This document shows, piece by piece, positions 1 through 5,713 of a DNA stretch of 6,077 nucleotides (within the stretch, counting starts at the first letter, position 1; the number at the start of each line of letters is the position of its first letter). The stretch spans positions 1 through 6,077 of the forward strand of contig JAKSBM010000930.1 of NCBI GenBank assembly GCA_022361135.1. Reading direction: 5' to 3'. The notes below the pieces were generated by a model. That model was given only the letters and a program-made list of their open reading frames with translations, ran no database searches and had not been told where the DNA came from. This DNA is from Desulfobacterales bacterium. Its GTDB lineage: Bacteria; Desulfobacterota; Desulfobacteria; Desulfobacterales; Desulfobacteraceae. The position numbers were made by a program, and so were the translations under genes.

Positions 1-823
1 ATACAGAAGCAAGGCATCCGTGGTTCAAGAGGCCAAAGCCCTGACCCGCCACCCCCGGTTCAAGGGCAATATCATGGACCTGGGCGGTCCCACGGCCAAT
101 ATGTACGGCTATGAAGGCGAAAAAAAATTAACCAAGGTCGCCTGCAAGGACCGGCGCTGCCTCTTCCCCAAAATCTGCAAAAGCCTGCGACCGGACCACC
201 GGCGCCACCTGGAACTCATCCGGGCCGTGGAAGCCCTGCCCCAGGTGAAAAAAATCTTCATCAACTCCGGAATCCGTTACGATCTCATCCTGGGGGACAA
301 TAAAAAAGGTCAGGCCTACCTTAAAAAAATCGTCCAGGACCATGTCTCAGGCCAGATGAAGGTGGCCCCGGAACACAGCCAGAACGGGGTGCTCAAACAA
401 ATGGGCAAACAGCCGGTGGAAGATCTGCTGGCCTTTAAGAAACAATTTGATGCCCTCTCCTCCAAATCCGGGAAAAAGCAATTCCTCACCTATTACCTCA
501 TTGCGGCCCACCCCGGCTGCACCGGCCAGGACATGGCCGCCCTGAAACGCTTCACCCGGGAGAAACTGAAAATCAGGCCCGAGCAGGTCCAGATTTTCAC
601 CCCCACGCCGTCCACCTATTCCACCCTCATGTATTACACCGAGGCCGATCCCTTTTCCGGATCCCCCCTCTTTGTGGAAAAGAGCATCCATGGGAAGGAA
701 AAACAAAAGAACCAGGTCACGGCGCCCCGCCGGGGAAATCGCCCCAAAACCCGATTCAAGAAAAAAACAAGGCCCAAAACCACCAAGCCCGGCAAGGGCC
801 GGGGGCGCCGGGAAAAACATTGA
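1..823 (+). CDS. ygiQ: YgiQ-family radical SAM protein, C-terminal part (5' end outside window)
   Basis: This is the C-terminal part of a YgiQ (UPF0313) radical SAM protein. The frame is open from base 2 and begins YRSKAS, which corresponds to the S-R-S-E/K segment that follows the radical SAM CxxxCxxC cluster motif in this family. The motif and the N-terminal domain therefore lie upstream, and the GTG at 20 is not the real start. Visible family landmarks are DLGGPTANMYGY (bases 77-112), a three-cysteine stretch (Cys codons at 143, 158 and 176) matching the C..RRLSCVYPDIC region of E. coli YgiQ, FINSGIRYD, MKVAPEHS, YLIAAHPGC, and QVQIFTPTPSTYSTLMYYT. The last 45 or so residues are a Lys/Arg/Pro-rich tail, as in E. 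coli YgiQ. The biochemical role of YgiQ is not established to my knowledge. The TGA stop at 821-823 lies inside a TTGACA at 820-825 that could serve as a -35 box for the region downstream. Family assignment is firm; function is open. Confidence 0.93.
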   Translation, partial: YRSKASVVQEAKALTRHPRFKGNIMDLGGPTANMYGYEGEKKLTKVACKDRRCLFPKICKSLRPDHRRHLELIRAVEALPQVKKIFINSGIRYDLILGDNKKGQAYLKKIVQDHVSGQMKVAPEHSQNGVLKQMGKQPVEDLLAFKKQFDALSSKSGKKQFLTYYLIAAHPGCTGQDMAALKRFTREKLKIRPEQVQIFTPTPSTYSTLMYYTEADPFSGSPLFVEKSIHGKEKQKNQVTAPRRGNRPKTRFKKKTRPKTTKPGKGRGRREKH

Positions 824-835
824 CAAGGCCCCCTC

Positions 836-850
836 AATGGTCTAACCATT
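836..850. promoter_or_regulatory. Perfect inverted repeat, candidate FadR/GntR-family operator
   Basis: AATGGT-CTA-ACCATT is a perfect 6+3+6 inverted repeat. Its core TGGTnnnACCA is the form recognised by several FadR-subfamily regulators (PdhR-like and LldR-like sites are built on GGTnnnACC). It lies 149 bases upstream of a FadR-subfamily regulator gene, so autoregulation is the simplest reading. It sits 10 bases after a TTGACA (820-825), where a -10 box would fall, although the -10 match there is poor. It is 56 bases upstream of the better promoter at 907-935. The repeat is seen directly; the identity of the bound protein is inferred. Confidence 0.55.
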
Positions 851-906
851 AAGTCGATCCTGGGCAGATCCGCCACGGCCCAATCATTCCATTACTTGGA
901 CGCCAA

Positions 907-935
907 TTGACAGATCGTCCCAAAAATGATGTAAA
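907..935 (+). promoter_or_regulatory. Candidate sigma-70 promoter for the FCD regulator
   Basis: A perfect -35 TTGACA (907-912) is followed, after 17 bases, by TGTAAA (930-935, four of six matches to TATAAT). A TG at 927-928 one base before the hexamer gives an extended -10 element. Transcription would start near 942 and leave a leader of about 57 bases before the ATG at 999. The region just downstream is A-rich. Confidence 0.5.
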
Positions 936-989
936 AAAAACGCAATTGAAAGAATAGAATTGAAGAATTCCAATAACCCTTTAACCACC

Positions 990-993
990 AGGA
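990..993 (+). promoter_or_regulatory. Ribosome binding site fixing the FCD regulator start
   Basis: AGGA lies five bases before the ATG at 999. The longer reading frame would begin at a TTG at 960 with no clear Shine-Dalgarno before it, so the site supports 999. Confidence 0.6.
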
Positions 994-998
994 TACCC

Positions 999-1709
999 AT
1001 GTTTAAAAGAGCCAAACAAAACAGAGTGTTTCAGGATGTTGTGGAACAAATTCAAGATGCGATTCTCAGCGGCAAGCTGGAGCCCGGCACCAAGCTGCCC
1101 CCGGAAAGGGATCTTAAGGATATGTTCAACACCAGCCGGGGCACCCTGCGGGAGGCCTTGCGGGTCCTGGAACAAAAGGGGCTGATTGAAATCAAACTGG
1201 GGGTGGCCGGCGGCGCCATTGTCAAACGCATGGACTCCGACCCCATGATGGAATCCCTGGCCCTGCTCATCCGGTCCGGGGAGGTTTCCAAGGACGACCT
1301 GGCTGAATTCCGTATCAAGATCGAAGGCAGCCTCATGGAATTGGCTGCGGACCGGGCCACGGAAGAAGATATCCAGACCCTGGAAGACATGTGTGCCCAG
1401 GCCCGGGAATGCTATGAAAACGAAGATTGGGAAAATTTTCTGAAAATGGACGAATCCATGCACGCCTTCGTCGGCACCATGTCCCGGAACCCCATCTTCC
1501 AGCTGATCCAGCAGAGCGTCCACGACAATATCCACCGCTACTACGACATCTATCTGCGCATGAACCACCAGCGGACCCTGGAGAACCTGGAGGATTTTGA
1601 AAAAATCATCCAGGCCATGAAGGACAAGGAAAGCCAGACCGCCGCCGCCATCATCCGCGACCACGTCAAACGTTTCAACGATAAGATGAAGAAGAAAACC
1701 GCCGATTAA
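999..1709 (+). CDS. FadR-subfamily (FCD domain) GntR transcription regulator
   Basis: A 236-residue DNA-binding regulator of the GntR superfamily, FadR subfamily. Residues 8-75 form the winged helix-turn-helix, with the family signature LPPERDL...TSRGTLREALRVLEQKGLIE and a wing ending GGAIV. Residues of about 90-225 form an all-helical FCD ligand-binding domain: R105 and E109 in its first helix, then MDESMHAFVGTMSRNP (D151, H155, N164), and RDHVKRF with H222. Many FCD domains bind a metal through Asp and three His. Here the position usually held by the second His (H-x-x-I, 22 residues before the last His) appears to be Phe200, so metal binding may be weakened or lost. Such regulators usually repress genes for uptake and breakdown of organic acids, sugars or amino acids and respond to the substrate; the effector cannot be read from the sequence. 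The ATG start is preferred over the in-frame TTG at 960 because of the AGGA. The stop overlaps that of the convergent hydrolase gene. Confidence 0.9.
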   Translation: MFKRAKQNRVFQDVVEQIQDAILSGKLEPGTKLPPERDLKDMFNTSRGTLREALRVLEQKGLIEIKLGVAGGAIVKRMDSDPMMESLALLIRSGEVSKDDLAEFRIKIEGSLMELAADRATEEDIQTLEDMCAQARECYENEDWENFLKMDESMHAFVGTMSRNPIFQLIQQSVHDNIHRYYDIYLRMNHQRTLENLEDFEKIIQAMKDKESQTAAAIIRDHVKRFNDKMKKKTAD

Positions 1710-2521
1710 TTCCCGGCGTCCCGGATCACCGACCTGACCCCGTTCATGAGGCTGACATTGCCGAAGGTGAAGGCCCGGATAAAACGATCCTCCCGGAGGT
1801 CCATGGCCTTGAAAATGGCCTTTTCCCCCATGCCCTTTCCGTGGAGGGCCAAAATCCGCCCCTGGAAATCCTCCAAAAAGGCCAGTTTGCCGGCCAGGGC
1901 CTTCCGTCCCCCGGTTTGCCGGGGATAATGGGAACAAAGCAAGGTATCAAAGTCCAATTCCAACGTCCGTTTCAATGAGGCAATCTGCTCCCCCACCCGT
2001 TCATCGGACCTGAAAAATTTAATGCGCTGGGCCAGAAACAGATCCCCGGAAATGAGAAGGCCGTGGTCGGGAAAATGATAGACCATGTGATCCTTGGCAT
2101 GTCCGGGGGTGTGAACGGCCGATAGAGGGCCTAAATGATTCTCCCATTTCCCGGGAAGGGGGGAAACCCGGGCCGGGGAACTGCTGCCCCAGACATATTT
2201 TTGGTAGGGCAGGATGGGGGCGGGGTCCACCATTTTCTCCCGGGTGAGCCCATGGCCGAAAATCCGAACCCCCGGAATCCGGGAAATCCGCCCGGCATTG
2301 CCGGCATGGTCCTCGTGGTGGTGGGTGAGAAATACCGTGTGAATCCCCTTTTCCCGGACCAGGGATTCCACCTGGGGCCCCATGTGGGGAAGTCCCGTAT
2401 CAAACAACACCCCGTCCACGGAAAAAATAAACACCGTCATCATGGGAGGCCCCACCAGGGACCAGCCCAGTTTATATGCTTCAATACCCGGATCAAATTG
2501 ATAGGATTTGCAAAACCGCAT
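1706..2521 (-). CDS. Metallo-beta-lactamase-fold hydrolase (glyoxalase II-like)
   Basis: A 271-residue hydrolase of the metallo-beta-lactamase superfamily. The complete dinuclear metal site is visible: H67-x-H69-x-D71-H72 in LTHHHEDHAGN, H141 in VHTPGH, D160 in LISGDLF and H198 in LCSHYPR. The N-terminal strand pair ends in the typical VDGVLFDTGLP. After the last ligand, about 70 helical residues follow (LAFLEDFQGRILALHGKGMGEKAIFKAM), resembling the C-terminal helical extension of glyoxalase II/LACTB2-type members. There is no signal peptide, so it should be cytosolic. The superfamily hydrolyses thioesters, lactones, phosphoesters and other bonds, and the substrate cannot be read from the sequence. 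The ATG has a good Shine-Dalgarno (GAGGTGG, seven bases away). An internal Met-Met at 27-28 is a less likely start because the segment before it looks family-like and the site before Met1 is strong. It is divergent from the aminotransferase gene and convergent with the regulator, sharing TTAA at 1706-1709. Confidence 0.9.
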   Translation of the reverse strand: MRFCKSYQFDPGIEAYKLGWSLVGPPMMTVFIFSVDGVLFDTGLPHMGPQVESLVREKGIHTVFLTHHHEDHAGNAGRISRIPGVRIFGHGLTREKMVDPAPILPYQKYVWGSSSPARVSPLPGKWENHLGPLSAVHTPGHAKDHMVYHFPDHGLLISGDLFLAQRIKFFRSDERVGEQIASLKRTLELDFDTLLCSHYPRQTGGRKALAGKLAFLEDFQGRILALHGKGMGEKAIFKAMDLREDRFIRAFTFGNVSLMNGVRSVIRDAGN

Positions 2522-2528
2522 GGGAAAA

Positions 2529-2535
2529 CCACCTC
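2529..2535 (-). promoter_or_regulatory. Ribosome binding site of the MBL-fold hydrolase
   Basis: On the minus strand GAGGTGG lies seven bases before the ATG (2521-2519). It is a near-consensus Shine-Dalgarno and supports this start over the internal Met codons about 26 residues later. Confidence 0.65.
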
Positions 2536-2540
2536 ATGTC

Positions 2541-2555
2541 AAGGGTCAACCAATT
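2541..2555. promoter_or_regulatory. Operator-like site related to the 836-850 repeat
   Basis: AAGGGTCAACCAATT contains the inverted repeat GGT-CA-ACC. It resembles the 836-850 site (AATGGTCTAACCATT) if one base is removed from the spacer: GGTC(T)AACCA is shared. FadR-subfamily operators are described with a centre that varies by one base, so both could be bound by the same protein. It lies 20-34 bases before the hydrolase start codon, just downstream of that gene's predicted transcription start, a position suited to repression. The similarity is seen; the function is inferred. Confidence 0.3.
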
Positions 2556-2567
2556 CAGAACATCCCA

Positions 2568-2596
2568 ATTAATGCCAGACTCCTGGAAAATTTCAA
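2568..2596 (-). promoter_or_regulatory. Candidate promoter for the MBL-fold hydrolase
   Basis: On the minus strand TTGAAA (2596-2591, five of six matches to TTGACA) is separated by 17 bases from ATTAAT (2573-2568, four of six to TATAAT). Transcription would begin near 2561, giving a leader of about 40 bases that contains the operator-like site at 2541-2555. Confidence 0.35.
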
Positions 2597-2603
2597 GCCC
2601 CGG

Positions 2604-2659
2604 CCCATTAAGGCTTGCAAAAGAATGGAATTCCCCCTATATCCATCCCATTAAACTTG
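2604..2659 (+). repeat. Imperfect direct repeat CCCATTAA-CTTG flanking the aminotransferase promoter
   Basis: CCCATTAA-GG-CTTG (2604-2617) recurs as CCCATTAA-A-CTTG (2647-2659), 43 bases apart, close to four helical turns. The first copy overlaps the predicted -35 box of the aminotransferase promoter and the second overlaps its predicted transcription start. The core CCATTAA also occurs at 846-852, at the right edge of the palindrome before the regulator gene. This could be a protein-binding pair or a chance resemblance in A+T-rich sequence. Confidence 0.3.
2615..2643 (+). promoter_or_regulatory. Candidate promoter for the aminotransferase
   Basis: TTGCAA (2615-2620, four of six matches) and TATATC (2638-2643, four of six) are spaced by 17 bases. 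Transcription would start near 2650, with a leader of about 57 bases containing the palindrome at 2658-2675. The match is moderate. Confidence 0.35.
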
Positions 2660-2675
2660 ATTAATTATTTAATCA
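2658..2675. repeat. A+T-rich perfect palindrome in the aminotransferase leader, candidate operator
   Basis: TGATTAA-TTAT-TTAATCA is a perfect 7+4+7 inverted repeat. It lies 31 bases before the aminotransferase ATG, just downstream of the predicted transcription start. As RNA it would be a weak A/U hairpin, so a binding site for a dimeric regulator is more likely than a terminator. It is unlike the GGT...ACC sites, which would imply a different regulator. Confidence 0.4.
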
Positions 2676-2695
2676 GATATTGAATTTTTCATCCC

Positions 2696-2700
2696 AGGAG
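2696..2700 (+). promoter_or_regulatory. Ribosome binding site fixing the aminotransferase start
   Basis: AGGAG lies six bases before the ATG at 2707. The frame stays open upstream to a TTG at 2680, but that codon has no Shine-Dalgarno, so 2707 is the start. Confidence 0.7.
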
Positions 2701-2706
2701 ACCCCT

Positions 2707-4023
2707 ATGCCGTCCCCCATTGATCCCAAAATCGTAAAAGATGAAATCGATGCCATGGGCCTTGAATCCGTGGGCCTTGCATCCATCCGTGAACTCAACC
2801 GCATTGTCAACAACATCGAAGCCGCCTCGGGCCAGGCCTTCATCCGCATGGAGATGGGCATCCCCGGGTTCGATCCCCCCCCCGTGGCCGTGGATGCGGA
2901 AATCCAGGCCCTGAAAGAAGGGGTGGGCTCCAAATACCCCCCCTTTGACGGCATTCCCCAATTGAAATCCGAAATTGCCGCCTTTGTGAAAAACTTCATC
3001 AACGTGGACATTGATCCGGTCTCCTGCTTCCCCACCGTGGGCTCCATGCAGGGATGTTACATGGCCATGATGTGTTCCGGCCGCCGCCTGGAGGGAAAGA
3101 ATAAAATTCTCTTCATCGATCCGGGTTTTCCGGTGAACAAGCACCAGGCCCGGGTCATCGGCCTGCCCTGGGAGCAATTCGATGTCTATGAATACCGGGG
3201 GGATAAACTGGGGCCCAAACTGGAATCCTACCTGGAGGCCGGAGACGTGGCCGCCCTCATGTATTCCAACCCCAACAATCCGGCCTGGATATGCTTCACC
3301 GAAGAAGAGCTGCAAACCATCGGAGAACTGGCCACCAAGTACGACTGCATTGTCATGGAGGATCTGGCCTATTTCGGCATGGACTTCCGCAAGGACTATT
3401 CCCGGCCCGGACAGGCCCCCTATATCCCCTCGGTGGCCCAATACACCGACAATTACATTTTGCTCATTTCCAGCTCCAAATCCTTTTCCCTGGCCGGCCA
3501 GCGCATCGGCATGACCGCCATCCCGGACAAACTGTTTAACTCCCAGGGCAACAACCTGGCCCCCTTCTTCGGGACCAACGATTTCGGCAAGGCCTATATC
3601 TTCGGTGCCATGTATGCCTTGAGTTCCGGGGTTTCCCACTCCAACCAATACGGCCTCCTGGGTCTGCTCAAGGCCGTGAACGACGGCAGCTTCAACTTTG
3701 TGGATCACGTGGGCGAATACGGGGAACGGGCCAAGGCCATGAAAACCCTTTTCTGCGACAACGGCTTCAACATCGTCTATGACATGGACGAAGACGAAAA
3801 GATTGCCGACGGCTTCTATTTCACCATCTCCTATCCGCACATGTCCGGGGAGGAACTGGTGGAAGCCCTGCTCTATTACGGGATCTCGGCCATCTCCCTC
3901 ATCACCACGGGGTCGGACCGCCACGAAGGGTTGCGGGCCTGTGTTTCCCTCACGGGCAAGGACCGATTCCCGGATCTGGAAGAACGGCTCAAGGCCTTTC
4001 ACGCAGACCACCCACCGACCTGA
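2707..4023 (+). CDS. Class I/II pyridoxal-phosphate-dependent aminotransferase
   Basis: A 438-residue cytosolic fold-type I PLP enzyme, close to the usual length for the family. The cofactor site is intact: NPNNP (residues 188-192, PLP-binding Asn), EDLAYFG with D219 (pairs with the pyridine nitrogen) and Y222 (contacts the PLP O3'), and SSSKSFSLAGQRIG with the Schiff-base lysine K258 and phosphate-contacting R266. EGLRACVS carries R410, the usual C-terminal arginine that holds the substrate carboxylate. The N-terminal segment IRMEMGIPGFDPP and KYPPFDGIPQLKSEIAAFV are also typical. The reaction would be transfer of an amino group between an amino acid and a 2-oxo acid. I cannot assign the substrate, and related enzymes in anaerobes are mostly annotated only as aminotransferases. 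It is divergent from the MBL-fold hydrolase over a shared 185-base region, and is probably transcribed alone because a strong hairpin and a new promoter follow it. Confidence 0.92.
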   Translation: MPSPIDPKIVKDEIDAMGLESVGLASIRELNRIVNNIEAASGQAFIRMEMGIPGFDPPPVAVDAEIQALKEGVGSKYPPFDGIPQLKSEIAAFVKNFINVDIDPVSCFPTVGSMQGCYMAMMCSGRRLEGKNKILFIDPGFPVNKHQARVIGLPWEQFDVYEYRGDKLGPKLESYLEAGDVAALMYSNPNNPAWICFTEEELQTIGELATKYDCIVMEDLAYFGMDFRKDYSRPGQAPYIPSVAQYTDNYILLISSSKSFSLAGQRIGMTAIPDKLFNSQGNNLAPFFGTNDFGKAYIFGAMYALSSGVSHSNQYGLLGLLKAVNDGSFNFVDHVGEYGERAKAMKTLFCDNGFNIVYDMDEDEKIADGFYFTISYPHMSGEELVEALLYYGISAISLITTGSDRHEGLRACVSLTGKDRFPDLEERLKAFHADHPPT

Positions 4024-4037
4024 TTTTTGATTCCATC

Positions 4038-4066
4038 CATTGCTCCGGCCCCGGGCCGGGGCAATG
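4038..4066 (+). terminator. Strong G+C-rich hairpin after the aminotransferase gene
   Basis: Starting 15 bases after the stop codon, the left arm (4038-4050, CATTGCTCCGGCC) pairs with the right arm (4054-4066, GGCCGGGGCAATG). The stem has 13 base pairs, one of them a T-G wobble, and a three-base loop. The downstream bases are CCCTTATCC, so there is no U-tract. It may act as an imperfect intrinsic terminator or as a 3' end stabiliser. Confidence 0.5.
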
Positions 4067-4123
4067 CCCTTATCCTCCGGACGCCAGGACAGCCTTTCCC
4101 CTTATCACCCGCCCGTCTCGACC

Positions 4124-4152
4124 TTGACAAATGGGACATTTTTGCCTAAAAA
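4124..4152 (+). promoter_or_regulatory. Candidate promoter for pepD
   Basis: A perfect -35 TTGACA (4124-4129) is followed after 17 bases by TAAAAA (4147-4152, four of six matches to TATAAT). Transcription would start near 4159, giving a leader of about 73 bases. The arms ATGGGA (4131-4136) and TCCCAT (4163-4168) flank the -10 region and could mark a regulator site. Confidence 0.45.
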
Positions 4153-4220
4153 AATAGGGTGTTCCCATCTGTTGCATACCCCGGCAGACCGAAGCACCAT
4201 CCCAGACAATTTTAAAATTT

Positions 4221-4224
4221 GGAG
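4221..4224 (+). promoter_or_regulatory. Ribosome binding site fixing the pepD start
   Basis: GGAG lies seven bases before the ATG at 4232. The frame is open for 64 further codons upstream, but the promoter candidate lies inside that stretch and its translation is not family-like, so 4232 is the start. Confidence 0.65.
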
Positions 4225-4231
4225 ACAAACC

Positions 4232-5707
4232 ATGACAAGCATACCCCAGGCCTGCAGCGCCGTCCTTTCCCTGAAACCCCTCCCCGTTTTCCAGGCCTTT
4301 GCCCATATATCGGCCATTCCCCGGGGGTCGGGCAATGAACAGGCCATCAGTGATTTCCTCATGGATTTTGCCCGGGATCTGGGATTGGAAGCCGTCCGGG
4401 ATGATGCCCTGAACGTCATCATTAAAAAACCGGGGACAGCCGGGTATGAAACCGCCCCCGCGGTGATCCTCCAGGGCCACATGGACATGGTTTGCGAAAA
4501 GACCGAAGAAAGCAGCCACAATTTTGACACAGACCCCATCCGTCTGGTGGTGAACAAGGAGATGCTCACCGCCGACGGCACCACCCTGGGGGCGGACAAC
4601 GGCATTGCCATGGCCTACGCCCTGGCCCTGCTCAAATCCGATGGCATCCCCCATCCCCCCCTGGAAGTCCTCATGACCACCCAGGAGGAAGTGGGCCTGG
4701 TGGGGGCCTCCCAATTGGATGCCGCCCCCTTGACCGGTAAAATCCTCATCAACCTGGATGCCGAGGAAGAAGGACGCTTTTTTGTCTCCTGCTGCGGCGG
4801 CTCCCGCTGCACCCTCTCCCTGCCCCTGGAAAATACCCTGGTGGCTCCGGGGACCCGGGCAGCCACCCTCAAGGTATCCGGTCTCAAGGGCGGCCATTCG
4901 GGCATGGACATCCACCTGGGACGGGGCAATGCCAATAAACGCATGGGACGGATTCTGGATATGCTTTACGGATTGGGGGCCGACCTGGTCTCGGTATCCG
5001 GCGGGGGAAAGGTCAATGCCATCCCCAGAAACGCCCGGGCCCAGCTCCTCATCCCCGAAGGCGTGTGGGACACGGCCCAGGAAAAAATCAAGGAAATGGA
5101 AGGCCTTTTCCGGGAGGAACTCGGCGCCACCGATCCCGGAATCACCCTTGGTCTGACACCGGCGGCTCAACCGCCCCAGACCCGGCTCACCCGGGAGACC
5201 TTTCGGAAAATCACCGATCTATTCACCCTCACCCCCTGCGGGGTCCAGGCCATGAGTCAGAGCATTGAAGGATTGGTGGAAACCTCCCTGAACCTGGGGG
5301 TGGTGGAACAGAATTCCACCCACCTCAAATTCCAGGTTTCCGTACGCTCCAGCGTGGAAAGCATGAAGGCGGAAATCTGCCGTCGCCTGGCCGTGGCCGC
5401 CCGCTGTCTGGGGGCGGAATTTTCCAAAGGGGCGACCTATCCGGCCTGGGAATACCGGCAGGACAGCCCCATCCGGGACCTCATGGTGGAAACCTACCGG
5501 GACATGTACAAAAAGGAGCCGGAAATCTGCGCCATCCATGCCGGGTTGGAATGCGGCATCCTGGGACAGGCCCTCAAGGATGCCGACATGATTGCCATGG
5601 GACCGGACATGGAACATGTCCATTCCCCGGACGAAGCCGTCAGCATCCCCTCCATCCGGCGGACCTGGGAACTGCTCTGCCGGGTTTTGGAAAATATCCG
5701 GGCCTAG
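4232..5707 (+). CDS. pepD: Aminoacyl-histidine dipeptidase (PepD-like, peptidase family M20)
   Basis: A 491-residue cytosolic zinc dipeptidase, matching the 485 residues of E. coli PepD and alignable along its whole length. PepD cleaves Xaa-His dipeptides such as carnosine and a wide range of other dipeptides. The metal and catalytic residues are all present: H83 and D85 in ILQGHMDMVCEK, bridging D122 in GTTLGADNGIA, E152-E153 in TTQEEVG (catalytic base and ligand), D176 in LINLDAEEEG, and H464 in HVHSPDEAVSIPS. The lid/dimerisation domain shows LKGGHSGMDIHLGRGNANK (with H222) and NAIPR. The C-terminal part has VVETSLNLGVV and IHAGLECGIL, both PepD hallmarks. It has its own promoter candidate and is probably monocistronic, since the next gene runs towards it and ends six bases beyond its stop. 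A peptide-type solute-binding protein gene next door fits a role in breaking down imported peptides. Confidence 0.94.
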   Translation: MTSIPQACSAVLSLKPLPVFQAFAHISAIPRGSGNEQAISDFLMDFARDLGLEAVRDDALNVIIKKPGTAGYETAPAVILQGHMDMVCEKTEESSHNFDTDPIRLVVNKEMLTADGTTLGADNGIAMAYALALLKSDGIPHPPLEVLMTTQEEVGLVGASQLDAAPLTGKILINLDAEEEGRFFVSCCGGSRCTLSLPLENTLVAPGTRAATLKVSGLKGGHSGMDIHLGRGNANKRMGRILDMLYGLGADLVSVSGGGKVNAIPRNARAQLLIPEGVWDTAQEKIKEMEGLFREELGATDPGITLGLTPAAQPPQTRLTRETFRKITDLFTLTPCGVQAMSQSIEGLVETSLNLGVVEQNSTHLKFQVSVRSSVESMKAEICRRLAVAARCLGAEFSKGATYPAWEYRQDSPIRDLMVETYRDMYKKEPEICAIHAGLECGILGQALKDADMIAMGPDMEHVHSPDEAVSIPSIRRTWELLCRVLENIRA

Positions 5708-5713
5708 CCGAAA

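Noticed and set aside
790..835. Possible terminator after ygiQ in the G+C-rich tail and CCCCC run
   Set aside because: I could not form a stable stem with a plausible loop and U-tract; the G-rich and C-rich runs do not pair well in order.
960..998. TTG start giving a 13-residue longer FCD regulator
   Set aside because: There is no clear ribosome binding site before 960, whereas AGGA precedes the ATG at 999, and the family's N-terminus fits the shorter form.
981..1937. Minus-strand open frame of 318 codons across the regulator and the hydrolase end
   Set aside because: It overlaps two well supported genes, has low-complexity Gly/Phe/His composition and no family resemblance.
2476..2664. Small plus-strand open frame (62 codons) in the divergent region
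   Set aside because: It starts inside the hydrolase gene, has no Shine-Dalgarno site and no recognisable features, and covers the region where promoter and operator elements are seen.
2689..4011. Long open frame (440 codons) on the minus strand opposite the aminotransferase
   Set aside because: It is a shadow produced by codon bias in a G+C-rich gene. Its translation is Gly/His/Val-rich with no recognisable domain, and the opposite strand has an intact enzyme.
4040..4231. In-frame extension of pepD by 64 codons upstream of the ATG at 4232
   Set aside because: The extension contains the hairpin's right arm and the promoter candidate, its translation does not resemble the PepD N-terminus, and the ATG at 4232 has a good Shine-Dalgarno and gives the normal family length.
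4070..5170. Minus-strand open frame of 366 codons opposite pepD
   Set aside because: It has the same Gly/His-rich shadow composition, lies opposite a gene with a full set of catalytic residues, and would read through the pepD promoter and leader.
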